The position numbers and the translations under genes were made by a program. From the NCBI GenBank assembly GCA_964535295.1, contig CAZHUW010000163.1, positions 1 to 7,840 on the forward strand: 7,840 nucleotides of DNA. Direction: 5' to 3'. The notes under the pieces were generated by a model that searched no databases, had not been told where the DNA came from, and saw only the letters and a list, made by a program, of their open reading frames with translations. This document shows, piece by piece, positions 1 to 6,170 of the stretch; position 1 is the first letter of the stretch; each line of letters begins with the position of its first letter. This DNA comes from SB21 sp964535295. Lineage in GTDB: Bacteria; CLD3; SB21.

Positions 1-229
1 TAAAAGAATAAGTAAACCCAGCCAGGAAAACCGCAGCCCATACCCACCAATGCATGCTGAATTTTCCCAACAGAAACCCTAAGAAGGCATCACCGGATGC
101 TATCACTATCACCGTTATGGTTATGCTTTTATAAAATCTCCTTTTCGATAGCTTATAGGAAAAAAGAAGGGAAAGGATGATGGCGCCAATTATCCCCAAC
201 AGGAACCAAAGAATCTGTAAGTCAAACAT
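1..229 (-). CDS. Small multi-spanning membrane protein, N-terminal part (runs off window)
   Basis: An open frame starts with ATG at 229-227 and stays open to base 1, giving 76 residues without a stop. A good Shine-Dalgarno (CGGAG at 241-237, about 7 nt before the ATG) supports the start. The peptide begins MFDLQILWFLLGIIGA and is strongly hydrophobic. I see a transmembrane segment at about residues 4-24, a short basic loop (KLSKRR, 26-31), a second segment at about 36-55, and a Trp-rich third one (HWWVWAAVFLAG) from about residue 60. The basic loop suggests the loop between segments 1 and 2 is cytoplasmic. It lies 31 nt after the extended cheW, so it is probably co-transcribed with the chemosensory genes. 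I do not recognise the family, and no catalytic motif is visible in this part. It is not the CheA kinase that would be expected next in a Wsp-like order. Confidence 0.72.
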   Translation of the reverse strand, partial: MFDLQILWFLLGIIGAIILSLLFSYKLSKRRFYKSITITVIVIASGDAFLGFLLGKFSMHWWVWAAVFLAGFTYSF

Positions 230-260
230 GGTAAAACTCCGTTATCTATTTGTTGAAATT

Positions 261-869
261 TTATACTTCCTCGTTAACAACAATATTAGCCTGAGCTATA
301 AAACCATTCCAATCTATCAACGTAACCATTTTATCGTTCAAAAGGACAAAGCCAACTACGAAATTAAGGTTTGCGTTCTTTGATCCTGTGACAATCGGTT
401 TGATTTCACGTTTAGGTATGCCTCTTTTTTCAAGCACTGCATCAACCAAGAGACAGGCCTCGATCTTGTTCCAAATAGTCAGAATAAACATACTTTCGGG
501 GGAGACCTGTTTCTCTTCGGCGCCAAACGATTTACGCACATCTAATGCCGGATAAATAGAACCTCTAACCGATGTGATTCCCAGAACAAAATCAGGAGTG
601 CAGGGAACCGGGGTTATGTCCCCGATCTGGCGAATTTCATGAATGTACTGTGCCTCGAGTGCAAAATAGTCATTGCCCAATTGAAAAATAACCACATCCA
701 TTTTCTCGCCCGTATCTTCCGCCATTTCGACTCGGCTCAATCTTTGCGCCCGCTCGGCTAGGATCTTTTCCTGGATCTCAGGCGTCATTGTTGTATTCAA
801 CAACTGTGAAATCAACTTATGCACCTCTTCGAAAACATCTTCGGCCTGAACTTGTTTGCTTTGACTCAT
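261..869 (-). CDS. cheW: CheW-type coupling protein with N-terminal extension (WspD-like)
   Basis: This 202-residue protein consists of a CheW domain (about residues 57-198) behind an extension of roughly 55 residues. CheW couples chemoreceptors to the histidine kinase CheA at the inner membrane. The domain shows the expected first strand (DVVIFQLGNDYFALEA), the signature VLGITSVRGSIYPALDVR (95-112, with the conserved Arg at 102) and the late VGFVLLNDKMVTLID (172-186). The extension is helical and charged and contains ILAERAQRLSR (36-46), resembling the L-x-x-RA-x-x-LA pattern that precedes the CheW domain in WspD-like proteins; that comparison is from memory. The start is supported by AGGA at 879-876, 6 nt before ATG. 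It lies 20 nt after cheR, in one operon. It is more divergent in the core than the other CheW here, so the two are probably not interchangeable. The domain call is firm; the WspD analogy is inference. Confidence 0.93.
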   Translation of the reverse strand: MSQSKQVQAEDVFEEVHKLISQLLNTTMTPEIQEKILAERAQRLSRVEMAEDTGEKMDVVIFQLGNDYFALEAQYIHEIRQIGDITPVPCTPDFVLGITSVRGSIYPALDVRKSFGAEEKQVSPESMFILTIWNKIEACLLVDAVLEKRGIPKREIKPIVTGSKNANLNFVVGFVLLNDKMVTLIDWNGFIAQANIVVNEEV

Positions 870-889
870 AATTTTTCCTGTAACTTAAT

Positions 890-2581
890 TTAATTATCCC
901 ACATCTTGACCATCATGCTGAGTTCGCGGGCGGTAAGATCATCCAGCAGGCCAATGCGGTCCTCGGGAGAACATGTCTTTAATATTCGCTCCGTTTGCTT
1001 GAGGTATTTGTGGCCCTGCACATTGTCTCCGAGTTTAAAATAATTGACGGCCAGATCATAATAGCCTATAGCAAAATTCGGATCGATGTAGATGGTTTTT
1101 TTGAGCATTTTAATCGATTCATCGAAAGCATTTTCCTCTTTGTGAATTAGGCCTAAGAGATAATAGGCTTCAATCAAAAGGGAATCGTTCTCAATCGCAA
1201 TGTTGCAATACCGTTTGGCATCCTCAACCTGATCTTTATTTGCTTTGATGTGGGCCACCATGTAGGATGCTCGTGCATTTTTTGGATACCTTTCGATGAG
1301 GTCAATAAAGGACTTCTCTGCAGCAGCGAAATCTTTTTGTTGGAATAATTCGATGCCTTTGGAAAAAAGCTCGGATTCGTTAAGCTTGGCGCGTCTTTCA
1401 GTCTCGGCGTCAGTAACGGGTTCCTCCGTTTGTTCTTTTGTGCGTTTTGTTTCGAGTTGTTCGCTTCGCTGCGATAATTTCTCCCTAATTTCACTTCTCG
1501 TTACCTGCGGCGGTTCCTTATCGGGAAGGGCTTTTTGTACTTGTAACTTTTCGATCTGCTTCTGCAGTATGGCTAAATCCGGCATGGGTGTTTTCGAAAC
1601 CGTCGTCATCGTCTGTTGGTCACTGTAATCCTTGAAAATGTCCCTCCGGATGCGGATACCGGTCTTGTATTGCTGTTCTTTCTTTAGTGCCGAATCCCTG
1701 CGGTAAATCACCGCATCCGGATAGATCTCCGACACAAAAGCATCGTAGATCAGGCTGCTGGGTTCTGCATGGCCAACGGCCAGGAATCCCTTTTCTTTTA
1801 AACAATCGTAAAATTTATGGACAGCTTTAATCGTGGTCTCCATCTCAAAATAAATCGTCACATTTCTGCAAAAGATAAGGTCCAGATCCTTTGTCGACGT
1901 TTCTGCAGACGGATAGGCATCGTCCACAAGATTTAAATAATCAAATTTGACCAACGATCTCGCCCGCTCATCCAAATAATACAAACCGTCCTTCTTTGTG
2001 AAGTAATTGTTCTTATAATAGTCACTGATTGAGCGGAGCGACCATGGGCGATACACGGCGTCTTTTGCGTATTGAAGAGAGTTTACATTGATGTCCGTTC
2101 CAACTATCGTGATATTCCAATTATTAATATCCGGCAACAAATGATTGAGCACCATGGCTACCGTAAAAGGCTCTTCTCCGGTGGAACATCCGGCGCTCCA
2201 AATACGAAGAGTTTTGTCATGTTGGTGCGATTTTATCAGGTTCGGTAAAACAACTCTTTCTATAACATCAAAATGACGAAAAAAATATGTCTCTCCGATG
2301 GTGAGAAAAGAGACCAAGAGTTTAAATGCCGGTGAGTTGGACTTTTCATTGTACAAATGGTCAAAATATTGTCCCAGATTTTTTTCATCGGAATAATGGA
2401 ATGCTTTCAGAACACCGGTCTTAAGGTCGGCCCTTTTTCGGTCGGCAAAGAAGATACCGCTCTTCGTTCTGATAAGGTCACGAAATTTAATAAAATACTC
2501 ATCCGTGAATTCTGTTTCGCGCGAGATGTTTTTGACAGCCGGCTTTTTAATAACGGTGCTATCAGTGTCGACACTATGCAT
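890..2581 (-). CDS. cheR: CheR-type chemoreceptor glutamate O-methyltransferase with C-terminal TPR domain (WspC-like)
   Basis: CheR transfers methyl groups from S-adenosylmethionine to glutamates on chemoreceptors to set their sensitivity. The all-helical CheR N-terminal domain spans about residues 25-80. The catalytic domain follows (about 90-295), with TIGETYFFR (94-102), the SAM-binding motif WSAGCSTGEEPF (128-139), GTDIN (161-165), FCRNVTIYF (237-245) and GHAEP (270-274, where GHSE is usual). Residues 296-398 form a charged linker rich in Glu, Gln, Lys and Arg, probably disordered or partly coiled coil. Residues 400-535 hold about three to four TPR units with typical A/G/Y/F spacing and Pro ends (YPKNARASY, DPNFAIGYYDLA). 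At 563 residues it is about twice the length of enterobacterial CheR; the tail accounts for the excess. The start codon sits inside the end of the upstream cheW (8-nt overlap), implying translational coupling. TPR-CheR enzymes such as WspC and FrzF belong to non-flagellar chemosensory systems. Confidence 0.95.
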   Translation of the reverse strand: MHSVDTDSTVIKKPAVKNISRETEFTDEYFIKFRDLIRTKSGIFFADRKRADLKTGVLKAFHYSDEKNLGQYFDHLYNEKSNSPAFKLLVSFLTIGETYFFRHFDVIERVVLPNLIKSHQHDKTLRIWSAGCSTGEEPFTVAMVLNHLLPDINNWNITIVGTDINVNSLQYAKDAVYRPWSLRSISDYYKNNYFTKKDGLYYLDERARSLVKFDYLNLVDDAYPSAETSTKDLDLIFCRNVTIYFEMETTIKAVHKFYDCLKEKGFLAVGHAEPSSLIYDAFVSEIYPDAVIYRRDSALKKEQQYKTGIRIRRDIFKDYSDQQTMTTVSKTPMPDLAILQKQIEKLQVQKALPDKEPPQVTRSEIREKLSQRSEQLETKRTKEQTEEPVTDAETERRAKLNESELFSKGIELFQQKDFAAAEKSFIDLIERYPKNARASYMVAHIKANKDQVEDAKRYCNIAIENDSLLIEAYYLLGLIHKEENAFDESIKMLKKTIYIDPNFAIGYYDLAVNYFKLGDNVQGHKYLKQTERILKTCSPEDRIGLLDDLTARELSMMVKMWDN

Positions 2582-3047
2582 GGACAGCGCCTTTTTCCAG
2601 TTGGGTAAATTCGCTAGCAGTAAACAGTTTTAACATATCGACCCAAATAATCATATGGTCGTTTAATAAAAATGTGCCGGTAATATATTTGGGATCAATG
2701 ACTACGTCGGTCTGAATATTCCGCGAAACCGTATTTTCATCAATCTCTACAGTTTCTTTGACCTCATCAACGATCAGACCCAAAGTAACATCCTTTATCT
2801 TCATAATGACAATACGCGTCTTTAAATGAATAGGGGTTTCACCGGCTCTCGAGCGCGATAAAAAATCTATGGCAGGCAAAGTTTCCCCGCGCAAATTGAT
2901 GATCCCTTTAACGAAATCAGGTAATTCGGAGACTTTCATCAATGCAGCCATACGAATGATCTCTTTGACATAACTCAGATCCATGGCGTAATCTTTATCA
3001 CCGGATCTGAAATGCAGAAGGCGGAGCTTGGTGCTTATTTCAGGCAT
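2574..3047 (-). CDS. cheW: CheW-type chemosensory coupling protein, short form (WspB-like)
   Basis: At 157 residues this is the usual length for a stand-alone CheW, a scaffold linking receptor tips to the CheA P5 domain. Visible landmarks are LRLLHFRSGDKDYAMDL near the N-terminus, the signature VKGIINLRGETLPAID (46-61, with the conserved Arg at 53), GLIVDEVKETVEI (90-102), and YITGTFLLNDHMIIWVD (121-137). The start ATG is supported by GAGGT at 3061-3057, embedded in the last codons of the upstream transferase gene, which leaves only 5 nt between stop and start. Its 3' end overlaps the start of cheR by 8 nt. Position directly before a TPR-CheR and a second, extended CheW parallels wspB-wspC-wspD. 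Family assignment is firm; the Wsp-like role is inferred from order. Confidence 0.95.
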   Translation of the reverse strand: MPEISTKLRLLHFRSGDKDYAMDLSYVKEIIRMAALMKVSELPDFVKGIINLRGETLPAIDFLSRSRAGETPIHLKTRIVIMKIKDVTLGLIVDEVKETVEIDENTVSRNIQTDVVIDPKYITGTFLLNDHMIIWVDMLKLFTASEFTQLEKGAVHA

Positions 3048-3052
3048 ATTTA

Positions 3053-3769
3053 TTATACCTCGATGTTTTTTAACGCTTGTAAATATTGTTGCGAATAGTA
3101 CGGCAGATTATCTCTTTCAAGTTGAGATAGGTCATTGATCATTCTGCTTAAGGAGGACATATCATCCACATCGTACCATTCTGGCAGAAGATGAAATGAT
3201 ATCTTTTTTTTAGTGAATTTTCTAAGCGTATGATCGAGCACTTTACCCGTACTCCATGGGATGTCGTTAAAATAACCCGGCTGAACACGTTTCAGCCCGA
3301 GTAAGTAAAATCCCCCGTCTTCTGCCGGTCCAATGACCGCATCCAGAGTCACTTGATCTAACGCGGAAAAACTTTGCCGAAGATAATCGTCTGGCAGTGT
3401 CGGATGATCTGTACCGATGACAACCGCCTCATCATACTTCGCAGACATAACAGAGGTAAAGGCATGAAACATTCTGCTCCCAAGATCCTGCCCGGATTGG
3501 GTAAGTAAATTTATCTCCGGTTTAATATCCATTTCTTCGCTGATTCCCCTTATCAGATCTTCAAAATCACCGAAAGACCCTTCGGGCGTTACGGCTAAAA
3601 ATATATCAAAATATAACTCTTTGGACAATCGCCAATATTGAATCAATGAGTCCTTGATGAAACATAAATACAGTTCTTTCGCTTCTTCATATGATAAAGG
3701 AGGCACCAGACGCGTTTTGACCTTACCGGTTTCCGGTTTTTTTGCGAATACGATAAGCGCCTTCCTCAT
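3053..3769 (-). CDS. TIGR04282/DUF2064 family GT-A-fold transferase
   Basis: This 238-residue soluble protein belongs to the DUF2064/TIGR04282 group. Members have the GT-A nucleotide-binding fold shared by glycosyltransferases and nucleotidyltransferases such as CofC. Motifs seen are FAKKPETGKVKTRL (8-21, the nucleotide-binding start), GQDLGSRM (93-100), IGTDHPTLP (118-126, the metal/nucleotide Asp region), GPAEDGGFYLLGL (147-159) and EWYDVDD (197-203). There is no signal peptide or membrane segment. The name 'arsenosugar biosynthesis glycosyltransferase' attached to this family reflects some members; nothing here shows arsenic metabolism, and the substrate is unknown. Its ATG overlaps the stop of the PcrB-like gene (ATGA, 4 nt), so the two are probably translated together. 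This makes a nucleotide-sugar or nucleotidyl transfer onto an envelope or lipid precursor conceivable but unproven. Confidence 0.88.
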   Translation of the reverse strand: MRKALIVFAKKPETGKVKTRLVPPLSYEEAKELYLCFIKDSLIQYWRLSKELYFDIFLAVTPEGSFGDFEDLIRGISEEMDIKPEINLLTQSGQDLGSRMFHAFTSVMSAKYDEAVVIGTDHPTLPDDYLRQSFSALDQVTLDAVIGPAEDGGFYLLGLKRVQPGYFNDIPWSTGKVLDHTLRKFTKKKISFHLLPEWYDVDDMSSLSRMINDLSQLERDNLPYYSQQYLQALKNIEV

Positions 3770-4548
3770 TTTACTTTTCTCAGCATCGGCATTTTCATTT
3801 CCTCATTCTTCCAGTGAATGGCGTTCGCAAATTCTTTGATGAGCTCCCGATGGCTACTTGTTTCAAGTATATTGCCCGTTACAACAAATGCGGCTCCTGC
3901 TTCAACTTTTTTACGCGCCGATTCCGGCGTGTTGATCCCTCCGCCAACAATTACAGGAATATTGATGTATCCGCTGACGGCTTCGATCATTTCCTCCGGA
4001 ACCGAATGAATAGCACCGCTCCCGGCTTCAAGATAGATCATTTTCATCCCAAGATATTCGCCGGCCATCGCGTGTGCTACCGCGATGTCGCTCTTGTCAC
4101 GCGGTATAGGTTTTGAATTGCTCATAAATTCGGCCGCAGTCGTTTTACCGGACTCGATCAGCATATAACCGGTAGAAATAGCTTCCAGAGCCATTTTGCG
4201 GATTATTGGGGCGCCCAGCACCTGAGTCCCAATCAAAAATTCAGGATTTCTCCCGCTGATAAGGGAGAGAAACAATACGGCATCGGCATACTCGGATAAC
4301 TGAATAGTGCTTCCGGGAAAAAGAATCACAGGCAGATTGAATTCTTTTTTTATCTGCTTGATGGTCGATCCGAAACGTTGAGACAGAAGAAGACTGCTTC
4401 CTACGAGAATCGCATCAACCCCGCAGTCGGCACACACCTCTACCGTTTTTAACGTTTCTGCCTCAGACTTTTTATCCGGATCAATCAAAACGAAATATCC
4501 GGATCCTCTCTGATCCCGTGCTTTGAGTAACTGTTCGTAAATAGTCAT
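3766..4548 (-). CDS. pcrB: Geranylgeranylglyceryl/heptaprenylglyceryl phosphate synthase family protein (PcrB/GGGPS)
   Basis: Enzymes of this TIM-barrel family join a polyprenyl diphosphate to sn-glycerol-1-phosphate, making the ether bond that starts archaeal-type lipids. Bacterial members use geranylgeranyl or heptaprenyl donors. Family motifs are complete: LIDPDK (21-26), ILVGSS (47-52), ILFPGS (75-80), SLISGRNPE (95-103), TGYMLIESGKT (126-136), YLEAGSGA (172-179, the glycerol-1-phosphate site), VGGGI (201-205) and VVTGN (222-226). The 260-residue length and the SLISGRNPE version fit the longer, Bacteroidetes/archaeal-like group better than the shorter Bacillus PcrB. Prenyl donor length cannot be read from the sequence. 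The gene starts 20 nt after the MCP gene, with no clear Shine-Dalgarno, and overlaps the next gene by 4 nt. No sn-glycerol-1-phosphate dehydrogenase or prenyl synthase is visible nearby. Family confidence is high; substrate confidence is low. Confidence 0.92.
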   Translation of the reverse strand: MTIYEQLLKARDQRGSGYFVLIDPDKKSEAETLKTVEVCADCGVDAILVGSSLLLSQRFGSTIKQIKKEFNLPVILFPGSTIQLSEYADAVLFLSLISGRNPEFLIGTQVLGAPIIRKMALEAISTGYMLIESGKTTAAEFMSNSKPIPRDKSDIAVAHAMAGEYLGMKMIYLEAGSGAIHSVPEEMIEAVSGYINIPVIVGGGINTPESARKKVEAGAAFVVTGNILETSSHRELIKEFANAIHWKNEEMKMPMLRKVK

Positions 4549-4568
4549 AAAGTTAACATTTTATGAAT

Positions 4569-6152
4569 TTAGTTATCAGAAAGTTTAAATCTTCCTACGA
4601 CCGATTTTAAAACTTCGGTATGATTGACCAAGGTGTCCGTGGATCCGTCGATCTGTCGTACGCCTTGCGCCGTATTTTTTGTGATGTTCGCAATGTTTTC
4701 TATGTTCTTAGAAATTTCCTCGGCCGTATGGCTCTGCTGTTGAGCAGAAATAGAAATATTTGTGATCATTTCCATAACTTGATTATTGGCCTGCAGGATG
4801 TCGTTAAGCGCTTCTGCGGTTTTCGTTCCGAGTTCCCGTCCTTTTTCCACTTCTTTGGTTCCCCTTTCCATCGCTTTAATCGCGTTGGCCATTGCAACCT
4901 GAATCTTCTCAATCATATGGGAGATTTCCTGAGTAGAGTGAGTCGTTCCTTCAGCAAGATTCTTGACCTCGCTTGCAACGACTGCAAAACCCTTACCGTA
5001 TTCCCCTGCCGTCGCCGCCTCGATCGAAGCGTTGAGTGAAAGAAGGTTGATCTGGTCGGCAATGTCGTTGATAACTTCAACAACGGTTCCGATCTGTGAC
5101 ACTGTCCGGCCAAGCTCCAAAAGTGTCTGCGCCGATTCACTTACCACCGCTGAAATATTCTGCAGGCCCTTCACCGTATCATCAACGACGTACCGCCCGC
5201 GACGAACGGCATCATGAGCATCTTTGGATAATCGTACCGCCTCCGTCGTATTGCTGGATGTCTGAACGATCGTAGCGGACATCTCTTCAGCTGCAACGGC
5301 CACCAGCGTTGTCTGATTTGATTGTTGTTCGGCGCCCGTTGCCACACCGGAAGAGGAACTGCTTATGAATTCAACGGACTGAGCGATCTGCGCAGAAGCT
5401 TTGGCAACGTTCCCGATCAAATCATGAAGCTTTCCAACAAACGAATTAAAAATTTCTCCAAGTTCGCCTATTTCATCTCTTGAGTCGACATCAATTCGTT
5501 TGGTAAGATCGCCCTCGCCTTCAGCGATATCCCGCATACGGTCAACAATGCGTGTGATAGGCTTCACCAGAAAATTGCTCAGCATATAAGCAGCCAGTAA
5601 TCCGACGCCGATGGTCACTATAAGTAAAATAACGCTGAACATAATATCCTGCCGCAACTTCGATGAAATCGGCTCTGTTGAGGCACCCATAGCTAAAATG
5701 CCGATTTCATTGTCAACACTGTTGAAGATAGGATTGATAATGCAATTCATTTGTGAGGTCGTAAAGCGCCAGGTCTTATCCTTAGAATTCTTCCATTGCG
5801 TAATATTTTCTTTTACTATCTCCAGTATCTGATTTTCATCACGTCCCTGTTTCACAAAAGTAGCAAAAATATTGCCGGAGGCGTCATACGATACCACAAA
5901 CTCGACGGAATTTTTAATGGATTCATAAGAACTCATGACGGAGGCTTTATCGCCGAAGTCCAATGCCGCACTGATATTTTTGGCCGTAATATCCGAATAA
6001 GTTTTCAGCAGTTCGTTCTGATCCTCTACGGCCGTTTGGTAAAGGCGAACGGTAAAGATCACGGTAACAATGGTCATGAAAAACATCGAAAATACGGCAA
6101 ACCCCGCCATCATTTTAGCGCGCAGTCTCAGATTTTTGAGATATTGCATCAT
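4569..6152 (-). CDS. Methyl-accepting chemotaxis protein, 40H length class, CHASE8-like sensor region
   Basis: This 527-residue inner-membrane chemoreceptor has transmembrane helix 1 at about residues 14-36, an extracytoplasmic domain at about 37-170, transmembrane helix 2 at about 171-194, HAMP at about 195-247, and a cytoplasmic four-helix-bundle signalling domain to the end. The sensor part (ITAKNISAALDFGDKAS, then YDASGNIFATF) resembles CHASE8 domains. The hairpin tip reads IADQINLLSLNASIEAATAGE and then YGKGFAVVASEVKNLA. HAMP-to-tip spacing is two heptads longer than in E. coli Tsr, which indicates class 40H. Likely methylation sites are E289/E290 (AAEEMSA) and E478/E479 (TAEEIS). The chain ends 143 residues after the tip with no flexible tail or NWETF-like pentapeptide. 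A strong TTGGAG lies 8 nt before the first of two ATGs (the second is at 6149). The usual Arg of EAARAGE is Thr381. The ligand is unknown. Confidence 0.96.
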   Translation of the reverse strand: MMQYLKNLRLRAKMMAGFAVFSMFFMTIVTVIFTVRLYQTAVEDQNELLKTYSDITAKNISAALDFGDKASVMSSYESIKNSVEFVVSYDASGNIFATFVKQGRDENQILEIVKENITQWKNSKDKTWRFTTSQMNCIINPIFNSVDNEIGILAMGASTEPISSKLRQDIMFSVILLIVTIGVGLLAAYMLSNFLVKPITRIVDRMRDIAEGEGDLTKRIDVDSRDEIGELGEIFNSFVGKLHDLIGNVAKASAQIAQSVEFISSSSSGVATGAEQQSNQTTLVAVAAEEMSATIVQTSSNTTEAVRLSKDAHDAVRRGRYVVDDTVKGLQNISAVVSESAQTLLELGRTVSQIGTVVEVINDIADQINLLSLNASIEAATAGEYGKGFAVVASEVKNLAEGTTHSTQEISHMIEKIQVAMANAIKAMERGTKEVEKGRELGTKTAEALNDILQANNQVMEMITNISISAQQQSHTAEEISKNIENIANITKNTAQGVRQIDGSTDTLVNHTEVLKSVVGRFKLSDN

Positions 6153-6170
6153 CGCGTTTTCTCCAAATCG

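Noticed and set aside
177..383. Plus-strand 68-codon open frame over the membrane-protein/cheW junction
   Set aside because: The minus-strand membrane protein and cheW each have good ribosome binding sites and family-like sequence here, and the plus-strand peptide has neither.
1174..1494. Minus-strand alternative frame within cheR
   Set aside because: It overlaps the CheR linker and TPR region in another frame. The CheR frame is intact across the same bases, so no frameshift needs to be invoked.
1296..1628. Plus-strand open frame of about 110 codons inside cheR
   Set aside because: It lies antisense to the CheR linker/TPR region, its Ser/Cys-rich composition is that of a reverse-frame shadow, and it has no recognisable domain. 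The minus-strand gene explains the region fully.
3053..3769. Arsenosugar biosynthesis locus
   Set aside because: The transferase family name suggests it, but no ArsM, ArsS or other arsenic gene is nearby, so the name is not evidence of function here.
4620..5039. Plus-strand open frame of about 139 codons inside the MCP gene
   Set aside because: It is antisense to the most conserved part of the receptor signalling domain. The Arg/Phe/Cys-rich translation has no domain and no supporting ribosome binding site.
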